Shown here: positions 27,861-37,500 of the stretch, piece by piece
Numbering within the stretch: the first letter of the stretch is position 1
How the letters are laid out: every line of letters begins with the position of its first letter
Assembly (NCBI GenBank): GCA_012295225.1
Contig: WMKK01000012.1
Span: 124,001-188,000, forward strand
Origin: Ostreococcus mediterraneus
Taxonomy: Eukaryota; Chlorophyta; Mamiellophyceae; Mamiellales; Bathycoccaceae
Direction of reading: 5' to 3'
DNA length: 64,000 bases
Program-made: the position numbers and the translations under genes
The notes under the pieces: generated by a model
What the model saw: the letters and a program-made list of their open reading frames with translations, nothing else
What the model was told of the DNA's origin: nothing
Databases searched by the model: none

Positions 27861-29216
27861 ATGCGCGCCGCGCCACCGCCATCGAACGCGACGACGATCG
27901 CGAGTAAGACAGCGAAAGGCGCGTGCGTGGCGATGCGCGCCACCGCGAGCGCGTGCGCGGCGTCGGCGATGCGCGACGCGCCGCATCACGTCGCCACGTG
28001 TGGCGCGGATGATGTGTTTCGCGCGCTGGATGACGCGCGGTCGCGGGCGCTGTCGCGCACGGGGATGTGCGGTGCGACTGGTTCGGGCGCACGCGGGGCG
28101 GCGCACGCGCGGGCGAGGTTTGGGATGTGTTCGACGGCGGCGACGCGAAGGGGTGGGGACGACGCGCGCGCGCGAGGCGACGCGGCTGAGGCGGCGCCGG
28201 GAACCGCGGCGTTGTGGGACGGCGTTCCGGGGCACGGGCGTCAGCTGAGCGCGTTACGCGCGTCGAGAGGCGAGAGACCGAGAGAGGTTGTCGTGGCGTG
28301 CGAGGATGGGGGGGAGATGGAGATTTCGAGTCATGGCGCGTGGGCGCGCGACGCGACGGCGCTGGCGCGGGGGACGCCGTTGTGCGTGTGGGCGCACGGG
28401 ATGCGCGGGGATTTGAATAACGATGATGACGAAGGGTTGTGGAACTTTTGGAAATATTGCGACGTTGGGGATGGTGCGGAGTCGAGAGCGACGGCGCGTG
28501 ATATCGGCGTGATTCGGTACAACGCGCGAGGGTACGGGGCGTCTTCGGATGTTCGTCGGACGCGGGAAGCGCGTTGGGATAATCGAGGGTCGGATATGAT
28601 TGAGCTCGCGCGACGCGTGCGGAAAGGAAACGGTGGGAAGTTGGTGTTTTGTGGCGCGTCGCTCGGCGCGGCGACGTCGATTTGGGCCGCTGTGCTCGCG
28701 TACGAGAGCGGCGTCGCCGAAGACGCGCCGGCGGCGCTCGTCATCGTCACGCCGCCGACTTTTTATGAAGAGCGCGAGTCGCGCAAGAAGAAGCTCAAGG
28801 CGAAAGTGGCGAAAGGTGCGGCGGTGGAAAACACAAAGGCGCCTCGACGGGTGTTCGCGGCGGCGCGCGACCCGGTGGTGCCGGAACCGCCGAGTTTAGC
28901 CAATCCAAACGATTCGTGCGCCGTCGAGGTGCTCATCGGCAGCGCGCAAAGCAATTTACCCGAGCCTGAACGCGTGCGCGAGGCATTGCGGGATATTCCC
29001 GTGATTTGCCTCGCGTGGGATTGCGGCGATGTCACGCATCCCGTGTCGAGCGCCATGGTGATTAAAGACCTCGTGCCGCACGCCGAAATCGTCGTCGCGT
29101 CTTCAAAGGAAGATTACGACATCGTCAAGCACGTGCGCGCCGAGTGGTCGAATGCGATTTTAGAATTCATCCAGCGCAACGTCATTTCCGACGACGAAGG
29201 CAAGGAAAACCTGTAG
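27861..29216 (+). CDS. Alpha/beta-hydrolase fold protein
   Basis: The protein is 451 residues from the ATG at 27861; the frame continues upstream over the cyclophilin end but is low-complexity there. The first 110 residues are Ala/Arg/Ser/Thr-rich and may include a transit peptide. The hydrolase core has the oxyanion strand PLCVWAHGMRGDL, an RYNARGYGAS segment and the nucleophile elbow GASLGAATS (GxSxG). A candidate acid/His region follows late (LAWDCGDVTHPVSSA). The central part contains a charged insert (KKKLKAKVAKG). It is probably an esterase or lipase; the substrate is unknown. Confidence 0.7.
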   Translation: MRAAPPPSNATTIASKTAKGACVAMRATASACAASAMRDAPHHVATCGADDVFRALDDARSRALSRTGMCGATGSGARGAAHARARFGMCSTAATRRGGDDARARGDAAEAAPGTAALWDGVPGHGRQLSALRASRGERPREVVVACEDGGEMEISSHGAWARDATALARGTPLCVWAHGMRGDLNNDDDEGLWNFWKYCDVGDGAESRATARDIGVIRYNARGYGASSDVRRTREARWDNRGSDMIELARRVRKGNGGKLVFCGASLGAATSIWAAVLAYESGVAEDAPAALVIVTPPTFYEERESRKKKLKAKVAKGAAVENTKAPRRVFAAARDPVVPEPPSLANPNDSCAVEVLIGSAQSNLPEPERVREALRDIPVICLAWDCGDVTHPVSSAMVIKDLVPHAEIVVASSKEDYDIVKHVRAEWSNAILEFIQRNVISDDEGKENL

Positions 29217-29296
29217 GAGAAAGAAAGAAATGTTCATCAATGCAAATGCAAACTACTATATTTTTTATGTACTCTGGCTGGTACGGCGCTCGCTCG

Positions 29297-30052
29297 TCAC
29301 CGTCTCCACGGCGCGGTATCCAACGCGTCCGCAAACGCCTCCGTTTTTACACGCACTGTTGAGACATACAAACTCTTAATAATCACCCGTTCACCGCGCG
29401 TGCTCGCCACCACGCGATGGCTCGGTCCGTTCGCGCGAACCGCCAACGCCGAACCCGGCGTCGTCGACGCCCACGCCACGCCGCCGTCATCCACCATCCA
29501 CTCCGTGCGACTATCCGACGTATTCTCAAGCGTATAAATCACCTCCCATTGCGCTGGTTCATACAGCGCCACATCCGAATGCCAATCCATCGCCGCGCCC
29601 GCGCCGTACGACCGCGCCTCCATCGGAAAGTCACCCGCGACGAGCGTCGCGTCCCCCGTCAGCGCGCGCAACTTCTCCAGCACCGCCCCCGAGGACAGCG
29701 CCGCGTACGTCTGTGACGTCACCGCGATCGCCGCGCACGCACGCCCCGTGGCTAACGACGCCTTTTCGCGCCTCAGGCGCTTCTTTTCGACAATGTCGCG
29801 CGCGTACTCGCGACGCGCCATCGCGAGCGTGGGCGCATCTAAAAACGCCTCGACGTAGCGCACCGACGACGACGAGGATGCGACGTGGCGATGACGACGA
29901 TGACGACGACGCGCGTAAACGTGGTGACTGTGGCCACGCGCGCACGGCGCCGCCGCGACCGACGTCGACGCCATCGCGACGACTGAGGGAAAAGTAACGA
30001 CCACCGGGCGGCGGTGGCGTCGTGTGAGTATACCCATAACTTTACCCAGCAT
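29297..30052 (-). CDS. 2-oxoglutarate/Fe(II) oxygenase-like protein (prolyl-4-hydroxylase-like)
   Basis: The protein is 251 residues from 30052; an internal ATG at 29974 (MASTSVAAAPC) gives 225 residues and looks like a transit-peptide start. The double-stranded beta-helix signature is a first iron pair in MDWHSDVALYEP (HxD) and a distal His in GPSHRVVASTRGERVIIKSLY, with the Arg that usually binds 2-oxoglutarate. Between them, VIYTLENTSDSRTEWMV is typical of this fold. An N-terminal organelle leader rich in His/Arg precedes the domain. The substrate is unknown. The gene is 85 bases from the tRNA gene. Confidence 0.65.
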   Translation of the reverse strand: MLGKVMGILTRRHRRPVVVTFPSVVAMASTSVAAAPCARGHSHHVYARRRHRRHRHVASSSSSVRYVEAFLDAPTLAMARREYARDIVEKKRLRREKASLATGRACAAIAVTSQTYAALSSGAVLEKLRALTGDATLVAGDFPMEARSYGAGAAMDWHSDVALYEPAQWEVIYTLENTSDSRTEWMVDDGGVAWASTTPGSALAVRANGPSHRVVASTRGERVIIKSLYVSTVRVKTEAFADALDTAPWRR

Positions 30053-30137
30053 ACCTCACCGCAGGTCGTCCTCTAGATGCATGCGGGAATTTAGGTATAT
30101 CAGAAGCGCGTGGATCCCACGAGAGATCCATAGTGTA

Positions 30138-30138
30138 A

Positions 30139-30196
<58 letters not shown>

Positions 30197-30210
30197 AACC
30201 TGGCAGATCC
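30138..30210 (+). tRNA. tRNA-Ala (anticodon CGC)
   Basis: A full cloverleaf of 73 nt without intron can be folded. The acceptor stem is 30138-30144 paired with 30203-30209, the D-arm GCTC/GAGC, the anticodon stem CGCGC/GCGCG with loop TTCGCAT (anticodon CGC at 30171-30173), and the T-arm CCGGG/CCTGG. The discriminator is A. The acceptor carries the G3:U70 pair, the known identity element of tRNA-Ala. The T-loop reads ATCGAAA, with A instead of T at position 54. The gene encodes no CCA, as expected for a nuclear gene. Confidence 0.95.
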
Positions 30211-30211
30211 A

Positions 30212-30216
30212 CTTTT
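30212..30216 (+). terminator. Pol III terminator of tRNA-Ala
   Basis: A run of five T follows the discriminator base by one nucleotide, the standard RNA polymerase III stop. Confidence 0.85.
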
Positions 30217-30375
30217 TGTCTTGTTATTTTGAATTACATATTGGTCAAGGGTCCGAAAATAATATAAATACGTTTATGAGTATCATATAGGTTTACGTTT
30301 TGCTTCAGTGCGGTGACACGTTGTGAATGTTGGAAAAATGACACTGGACGACCGAGGCCACATCCGCACGCCACG

Positions 30376-31452
30376 ATGCCGCGCGCGTCGTCGTCGGTAT
30401 CGGTACCGGCGATGACGACGACGACGACGACGCGCATCGCGGCGACGACGCGCGTGCGCCCGCATGGCCGTCCTCGTCGTCTTCTCGGTCGCTGTCGCGC
30501 CGCCGCCGACGACGACGCGACGACGCCTGCACCGACACCGACACCGACACCGACGAAACATCATTGGAGCCGCAAGCTGTCGCTCGCGCGCGACGACGAC
30601 GCGCACGACGCGCACGACGCGACGTTGCGGTACAACACGCGCATCGCCACGGGCGCGGTGGCGTCGGTCCCGATCGCGGCTGTGCATCGGGACGGGGATA
30701 ACGCGACGCTGACGCGCGAGCTGGACGTGATGGCGACGTTTGTCGCCGCCGAGCTCGAGCTCGCTGGCGACGACGATGACGATGGGCATGGCGACCGCGG
30801 CGGCGTCGCGCGGGCGAAGAAGCGTATCGAACACGTGCTGGTGTTGCTTCCATCGCTCGCGACGGCTGGGCGGTTGAAGACGACTGGGGTGAAGACGCTG
30901 GCGGCGCTGACGCGAGACGTGGCGGCGACGACGCGGCGTTTACGCGCGCTTCGAAGCGCGTTTCCGTCGTGCGACGTCGCAGAATTAGTCATCAAGGCGC
31001 CGTTTGTGTTGTACGAGCCGATCGATGTCATCGAACATAACCTCGCGGAGCTGCGTAAGTTATTTCCCGACGCCGGTCGCGACGGTAAGCCGGATGTCGA
31101 CCGCATGGTGCAGGCGACGCCGCTCTTACTCGACGCTCGTTTCGCATCCGCCGCGCTCGACGCGCTGTGCGTCAGCGCCGGATACGCGTCTCGCGCCGCC
31201 GCCGCCAATGCCGTCCACCGCACGCCCTCGCTCGTGCTCTCTGTCGAAAGCGCGTCGCTGCGAAGCGCGTACTCGGTCAATTTCGACCAGACGCACGTCA
31301 AGCGCAACAAAGTCATCGACGCCGGCGGCGCCGGCGACGCCTACTACGACGCGCACGGCGTCGCCACGCCGACGTCACGCGCAGCGACCGATGTCGAGTC
31401 CGCCGCGTCGAGTCCGCCGCGTCGACGAGACCCAGAGCTCCCGTATTGGTAG
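30376..31452 (+). CDS. mTERF-like organelle protein (tentative)
   Basis: The protein is 358 residues from the ATG at 30376; the frame upstream starts with GTG. The N-terminus (about 80 residues, rich in Thr, Arg, Ala, Pro) is a typical algal transit peptide. The middle contains helical repeats with the mTERF-like pattern, for example FPSCDVAELVIKAPFVLYE, HNLAELRKLFPDA, VDRMVQATPLLLDA and NAVHRTPSLVLS. The spacing and the ...PFVL.../...PLLL... motifs resemble the about 30-residue MTERF repeats that bind organelle nucleic acids. Only three or four repeats are visible, so the assignment is moderate. Confidence 0.5.
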   Translation: MPRASSSVSVPAMTTTTTTRIAATTRVRPHGRPRRLLGRCRAAADDDATTPAPTPTPTPTKHHWSRKLSLARDDDAHDAHDATLRYNTRIATGAVASVPIAAVHRDGDNATLTRELDVMATFVAAELELAGDDDDDGHGDRGGVARAKKRIEHVLVLLPSLATAGRLKTTGVKTLAALTRDVAATTRRLRALRSAFPSCDVAELVIKAPFVLYEPIDVIEHNLAELRKLFPDAGRDGKPDVDRMVQATPLLLDARFASAALDALCVSAGYASRAAAANAVHRTPSLVLSVESASLRSAYSVNFDQTHVKRNKVIDAGGAGDAYYDAHGVATPTSRAATDVESAASSPPRRRDPELPYW

Positions 31453-31772
31453 CCGTCCCGTATTAGTAGTGCTCGCCAACCGTCCCGTAGCGCGCCGAAA
31501 TATCGAGCCGTAGCCATCGACCCGAAGTCATATAGCCCTTAGCCCCGTAGACACATAGGAGGTGTAAAGAACACTCAAAAAAATAGTCACGCATTCGCCG
31601 AACCACCGTGAGCCATGAGCCGTCGTGCAATCAATCAACCAATCAATGTCGACGCGAGCTTGTTTAAACGACAATCGTATCTTTATCCAACGGCCATCGC
31701 GCGTCTGTTCGCTCGGCATTCGTGCGCGCGCGACCGCCCGTAACCGCCCGTGACCGCGCACGCACTTCCGAG
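31453..31772. other. Intergenic gap with imperfect GTAG/CCGTA repeats
   Basis: This 320-base gap begins with imperfect copies of agccgtcccgta-like sequence (about 31450-31500), part of the 3' UTR of the preceding gene. The rest is ordinary. No ORF of interest is seen. Confidence 0.4.
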
Positions 31773-32246
31773 ATGATGATCCTCGCCAAATCCCCCACCG
31801 CGGCGCCGGTGATGCGCCGCGCGTCGTCGACGATGAAGACGAGCTCGCGCACCGCGACGGTCCGCGTGCCATCGACGCTCGCGACGTCGCGCCGTGCCGC
31901 GGTCGTCGTGCGCGCCGAGGGCGACGGACCGGAAATCCCGCAAGCGCTCAAGGATATGATGAAGCCGCCGGATGCGAGCGTGGCGGCGCCCGCGTGGCTC
32001 GCGCCGCTCATTGGTTTGGCGGAGCAGAGCGGGGAGAGCGCGACGATCGTCGGGTACTCGTTGATGGTGGCGACGTCGTTGTTTATTTCAATCGTGTTGG
32101 CGATTTTACACTTTCCTGGGGCGTTGGTGACGTTGGTGTTTTTTGGTGCGTCGGCGTATACGTGCTGGCAGGCGACGCCGTATTTGGCGAAGATTGTGGA
32201 CGACGTGGAATCCGCGTGGGGCGGGGACGACTCGTCGGATGAATGA
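31773..32246 (+). CDS. Small putative plastid membrane protein, two spans
   Basis: The protein is 157 residues from MMILAKSPTAAP at 31773; the longer frame begins with GTG. Residues 1-50 are a plastid transit-like leader ending near AAVVVRAEGDGP. A Pro-rich, soluble stretch is followed by two hydrophobic segments, GYSLMVATSLFISIVLAIL and GALVTLVFFGASAYTCW, and then an acidic tail. The order (helix, two membrane spans, short helix) recalls the CURT1/CAAD family, but the sequence match is too weak to name it. Function is unknown. Confidence 0.65.
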   Translation: MMILAKSPTAAPVMRRASSTMKTSSRTATVRVPSTLATSRRAAVVVRAEGDGPEIPQALKDMMKPPDASVAAPAWLAPLIGLAEQSGESATIVGYSLMVATSLFISIVLAILHFPGALVTLVFFGASAYTCWQATPYLAKIVDDVESAWGGDDSSDE

Positions 32247-32280
32247 AGTCGACGAGAACACCGCGACCACCACGTTCAGC

Positions 32281-32378
32281 GCGACAAAAGACAAGACAAG
32301 ACAGGATCTCAAGACAAGACAAAACCCCTTCCTTTGCAATAAAGTATATACTATAACAGAATGAATGAATGAATGAAT
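32281..32378. repeat. Simple repeats: (AAGAC)n and (GAAT)n
   Basis: AAGAC-type pentamers occupy about 32281-32325, interrupted once. A clean tetranucleotide run, GAAT repeated five times, lies at 32359-32378. Both lie in the 3' UTR between two convergent genes. Confidence 0.8.
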
Positions 32379-32399
32379 GGGCGGACGACGACATTATTA

Positions 32400-34442
32400 T
32401 CAACGCGCCGTCGGAACGACATCCTCCTTAACAACCGCTCGCTTGGCCGCGTTGGCCTTTTCCTGCTTGGCCTTTAAAACCACAGACTTGATGCCGTCGA
32501 AATTCTTAATATCGCATCCAGAGCACTCGCATCCACGGTTGTGCGGATTCGCCGCCTTGAATCCGGGCGCGTCTTGCCCGCGAAACACCAACGAGTCGAC
32601 GACGTCGATGTACGCTGACGGCCCGTCGTTGGATAAGCCAATCTTCGCCGTGCCTTCCATGATGATGTCGTCTTCAGAGTGCGAAAACGGGTAGGCTTTG
32701 AACATGCCCGCGAATCCGTTCAAGAAGACGGCGGTGATGGCTAAAGAGACCGCGCTGAACAAGTCGCCGTACGCGCTCGGTTCGACGGCGCGTGCGAGAT
32801 CAAAGACATCCAACGACCCAGCTTCGCCGCCGCTGCCGAGCAGCGCCGCCGTGAACACCACGGAGGCGCCAACCCAAAAGAACTTCACCCCAGCCACCGC
32901 GGCGGTGACTGCGGTGGCGATTTCCGTGTTGCGCAACGCCCCTTGACAATGCGTGCAATACTTGGTGTGCATTTCGTACGTGTCAAACAACTTGCTCGCG
33001 TCGCGCTCGATGGGGGGCATTTGATCCATCCCAGGCGCCCACTCGATTGGTCCATTCTTTTCAAACCATTTGTAAAAGAACAATGTCATCTTATCCGCCG
33101 TGCTCGGGGTGAACACTTGGTCCTTCCATTGCTGCGCGATGTCCTGGCCTCGGCCTTGGGCGATGATTTTCTCTTGTTGGTGCAACAACACCATGTCCTG
33201 GTGCAAAAACGTCGGGCCCAAGACGTGGGTCAACCACCCAGGCGAGGTGAGTGTGAACAAGTTCAATTTAAACCAACGGTGTAAGCGAATGGCGTTGCCC
33301 GCTTCGGGGTTGCGCTGCGCAACCGTCGCCACGTAGTGACGGCACCAGCCCGGACGAGTCGGCACGCAATAGTGCGACGTTAAAAATCGCCCACCCTCGT
33401 GCCGCCAATCAATCTTCAACAACGCCGGAGGTTGGAAATCGTACGACGTCTCGGCGTCATACTTGCCGATCGTGTTAAACGGCGGAACCGCGGGATCCAA
33501 GGCGCATCGAAACCCACCCGCGCCAGTCATCGGACGCTCGACGACGCACTGAAATCCAGCCGGGTCATCGTAGCGCGAGCCGACGAGCGTGTGATGGCTC
33601 ACCACCGCATGCGCCGGGTCGATGGCGTTTTCAAAGAACGCCGTCCACCCGTAGGGTAAATCACGCATCTGCCAGTGGTTTCTAAAGCCCCCGCCCGGGG
33701 CGCGACCGCTCTTACCCACGCCTTCGATTTCCGGCACCAACAGCGGCGGCGTCATTCGCGCCTCCAACTCTGCCTCTTTACCACCTTCGCCCCACGCCCA
33801 CACCAAACCTTGCGCCTCCATCGTCGGTCGAGTAAACGCACACGACCTTACATTCGCCTTAATTCTCTCCTCTTCACTTTTCGTTGACGCTTGCGGCATA
33901 GACGTACACTTTCCATCGCCGTCGAAACGCCACGCGTGGTACGCGCAAAGCAACGTCCCGTCAGCCTCAACCCGCCCCTCGCTCAGCGGCGCCAACCTAT
34001 GCGGGCACTTATCCTCAAATACATTCCACTTCCCTTCGCCATCGCGCCACACCACGAGATCCACGCCCAGGAGCTGCGTCGGGTGCGGCTTGGTCGGATC
34101 GATCATGTCGATCGTCGCCACTGGGTACCACTGTTTCGTCCAGCTAAACGCCTCGGGCGCGGCGGCGACGACGGCGGCGCGGTCGTTCGTGAGCCCGATC
34201 GTCGGTGCACCAGCGGTGTCGTCATCCAGGCCCGCGACTGGGGCGGCGCGCGCGGCGGTGGCGCGGCGGCAGCGGCGCGCTCGTGCGGGCGTTGTGGATA
34301 GCGTTGACGTTGACGTCGATGTCGACGTCGGCGCGCGGGTGTGCGCGCGGGTGTGCGACGCGGCGCGTGACGCGCGCGTGCGTGGGATCTGGTGCGCGAT
34401 GCCGCGCGCGGCAAGCGTCGTGGACGACGTCGTGGACGACAT
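32400..34442 (-). CDS. Rieske-type non-heme iron oxygenase, PAO/TIC55 family, plastid
   Basis: The protein is 680 residues with a long transit-type N-terminus. The Rieske [2Fe-2S] ligands are in KCPHRLAPL (about 145) and CAYHAWRFDGDGKC (about 165). The mononuclear iron triad motif is NAIDPAHAVVSHH (DxxHxxxxH). Downstream, YCTHCQGALRN is the CxxC typical of pheophorbide a oxygenase, PTC52 and TIC55, next to two C-terminal membrane spans. The family acts in chlorophyll breakdown or plastid-envelope electron transfer. The protein is longer than its plant relatives (about 540) because of a C-terminal tail of about 90 residues containing a second cysteine cluster, CECSGC. Which family member it is cannot be decided here. 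Confidence 0.85.
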   Translation of the reverse strand: MSSTTSSTTLAARGIAHQIPRTRASRAASHTRAHTRAPTSTSTSTSTLSTTPARARRCRRATAARAAPVAGLDDDTAGAPTIGLTNDRAAVVAAAPEAFSWTKQWYPVATIDMIDPTKPHPTQLLGVDLVVWRDGEGKWNVFEDKCPHRLAPLSEGRVEADGTLLCAYHAWRFDGDGKCTSMPQASTKSEEERIKANVRSCAFTRPTMEAQGLVWAWGEGGKEAELEARMTPPLLVPEIEGVGKSGRAPGGGFRNHWQMRDLPYGWTAFFENAIDPAHAVVSHHTLVGSRYDDPAGFQCVVERPMTGAGGFRCALDPAVPPFNTIGKYDAETSYDFQPPALLKIDWRHEGGRFLTSHYCVPTRPGWCRHYVATVAQRNPEAGNAIRLHRWFKLNLFTLTSPGWLTHVLGPTFLHQDMVLLHQQEKIIAQGRGQDIAQQWKDQVFTPSTADKMTLFFYKWFEKNGPIEWAPGMDQMPPIERDASKLFDTYEMHTKYCTHCQGALRNTEIATAVTAAVAGVKFFWVGASVVFTAALLGSGGEAGSLDVFDLARAVEPSAYGDLFSAVSLAITAVFLNGFAGMFKAYPFSHSEDDIIMEGTAKIGLSNDGPSAYIDVVDSLVFRGQDAPGFKAANPHNRGCECSGCDIKNFDGIKSVVLKAKQEKANAAKRAVVKEDVVPTAR

Positions 34443-34574
34443 CGTGCGCGCGCGAAGAAGTGTGGTGGCGCGAGCGCGAACGCGCCGCCTTCGCGTCGTG
34501 GGTATTCGACATCTCGCGAGGCGTCGCGCGCGATGCGCTGGCTAATGTGTATTACATGTGTGCGTTGTGTATTG

Positions 34575-37500
34575 TTAACGCTTCTTTTTCGACCCGCGCG
34601 AGGCGTTGGAGGATTTTTTGGTGTTTTGCATGGATTTGAGCGCGCCCGGCGGGTAGGAGACTTTACATCCGCTCGGGAAGACGTGCGCGACGTCGGCGTC
34701 CGCCAACGCGCGCATGGCGTCGAGTTCTGGTTTCGACGCGAAAGGCGCGCGCATGAGAATTTCCATGGCGACTTTAGCCGCTTTGCCCTTCTTTTGCGAA
34801 CCAGGGGTGACCTTCATGCGGTATTTCAACGCGTTGGTCGCCGCGATGGGCGCGCACACCGGAAGCGCGTATTCGATGTCGTCCTCCTTGAATGGCGCGC
34901 CGACGATGCGGTTGATGAACGATACGCGTTCGGCATCGGCTTTGAGGCGTTCTTCAACGCTCACTGTCACGTCGGTTGCTCCACCGCGCTCGTCGTTGTC
35001 ATCGTCGGCGACGACGTCTTCAGCGTCTTCGGCTGCTTTGGCTTCTCGGCGCGCTCGTTTCTCGGCGTCGCGTTGCTTAAACGGTGCCGGCGCGGGCGTC
35101 GGCGCCGTTGGCGCTTCAGGTTTCGTGACGTCAGCGGTAACCGTAGTTTGACCATCCGTCGCAGACTTGGATGATTTCTTCGTGCCATCTGCACCTAGAA
35201 ATGCCATGGCTAATTCCCTGTCTTCGTCGTCCTGGTCGCCGTACTTGGCCTTGGCGCGCTTGAGCTTGGCTGCTTTGCCGCGCGGGAGCGGCTTCCCAGC
35301 CCCCGCTGCCTTGCCAGCCTTTGTCGGTGACGAGAGTTGCGCTAATGGGTCGACGAAATTATCGTCGTCGTCGTCGTCGTCATCGGATGCTTTACCACCT
35401 TTTTTACCTTTCTTCTTTTGCGCGCGACGCTCCTTGGCGGACATGCGAGGCGAGGCGGTTTGCTTTGTCGCATGTGCGTCGCCTCTGTGTTTGTTCGCGA
35501 GTGCGTCGTCGGTGTCATTGATGCTTTGCAAGTTTGAACTCGCGAGCTTATTCACGATGTCCACATCCTCGTCGTCCTTGTCGTCGTCCCCGTCCCCGTC
35601 CCCGTCCCCGTCGTCGCTCGGCTCGACTCGGTCGCGTCTTTTAATCTCAACCACATCGCCACCGTCGTCGTCATCATCGCTATCGCCTTCATCCTGTTCT
35701 AACGTCACGTCAAAATCACTCCGCACTAATCGATCATTCTTGTGCGCATCGACGTTCTTTTCGCTCACCACAAACATTAAGCCAAATCCCATGACGAGCT
35801 GCGCGGGTGGAAGAAATTGCTTATCCACGCGCGCGACGTTCACCACTCCCGGCGGTAGTTTATCACCCGCAAGTGCGGCAATCTTGCTCACGCAATTGGG
35901 CGTTGTCCACCATGCCGACGTCACCGCGCGAGATGTCCACGCGCTGCTCCGACACATCACTGCGGCACCCGCTTGCGTGAGCGAATACGACGGCACGGCA
36001 CGGTAATCACCTGGCGGCGGTTTCACCAACGTCACCGGCGCTTGCGTGACATCAGCGTGCACGAACGCATCTCCCGGGAGCATGTACTTGGAAATCAGCA
36101 TTTCAGCTTGCGTGGCATCCTTGGCTTGAAGAACCAAGCAGTTTTCGCTCGTGACAAACCAATTGAACTTTTCAAACCAAAGCGTTTGTCGCGCGCGCGA
36201 AATCGCCGCGCTATTCCCCGCGCGTTCGATCGCCGCTTTCGCCTTGGCTTCGGCAATTGCCACGGCTTTTGACTGTGCTTCCATCGTTTTGCCAAACTTT
36301 TCGGCGTGCTTCTTCTTGGCGGCAAAATGCACTGAGGCGTTGGCGTGCGCGCTCAAGCCCAAATCCACCACCACCGTCACGCGTTTCGCCTTGCCGCCGC
36401 TCGGCTTTTCTTCACCCACATCGTCGAGGTGATTCGCGAGCGTGATTGTGATTTGATTCTTTTCTAAATCGAGCGACTTGATCATGCTCGCCACTGGGTT
36501 CCCGAGACGCCGCTCCTCCTTAATCATCATCTCGAGTTCGGTCCACGACATGCCGCTCGCCAACGCGCTATTCACCGCGTCGAGCGCGCGGTCGACCGCC
36601 TCTAAATTATACTCGATCAACACCGCGCGCTGTTCCTCCTTTTCTCGTTCTAATTCTAGTTGCGCCGCACGGTTTTCGACATCCTTCAACGTCTTTTCCA
36701 ACTTTGTAATCGCCTGCGCTTCGACTTTACGTCGCGCCAATACGCCCGATTGCGACTCGAGCGTGGTGAAGTACTCGTCGACCACGTGGTCGAACGCGCA
36801 CGCTGGATCGGTGACGCCATCCATGGGAAACTCCTTCACTGGTTTACCTTCGTTTTGTTTCAATGGAAAAGGCGAAAAGTCGTCAAAGATCTCAATCGCT
36901 TCAGAGCCGTCGGCTTTTGAATCCATCTTTGTCGTGACGACGGGCGTCGCCACGACGGCGCCAGTGGTGACGCCTTCAAACCAACTCTCTAATCCTTGCA
37001 CCGCCGTCGTCAGCGCGTCGATGTACGCGTCGCGCACGGCATTATCGAATGGTAGGGATGCCGAAGCGCCGTTGGGAATACCCGCGGTGAGCGCGACGTG
37101 TTCGGCAAACGGAGGGGCGTATCCAAACGCTCTCGCGAGCGCCTCTCTAATCGTCCCGGGCGAACGCGTCCCGGCGCCGTCAGTCTTTTCATCCGCAGCG
37201 TCAGCGTCGCCGTCCGCGGCGGCGACGTCATCCACCGTCATCCCACTCGCCAACGCGCACACCACGTCTTCGCGCTCGTACTGCTTGAACGCGCGGAATC
37301 GATCAAGCGGGTACGTATGGTTGCCGAGAATTTTCACCCCCTTGGCGTCGTCTCTGTGCGTCCTCAACAGCGTCAACACTGTGTAGTTTTTATCCGTCAA
37401 GATGATGTTTCCTTGACCGTAAAATTCAACAATAATGTGGCACTCGGTGTCACCGCCGCCAAACGTGAAATCCACCGCGCGGTCGCGTCCAAATTGCCTC

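Noticed and set aside
35167-37386. Long plus-strand ORFs (279 and 302 residues) opposite NEMF
   Set aside because: Low-complexity Ser-rich translations antisense to a clearly conserved gene.
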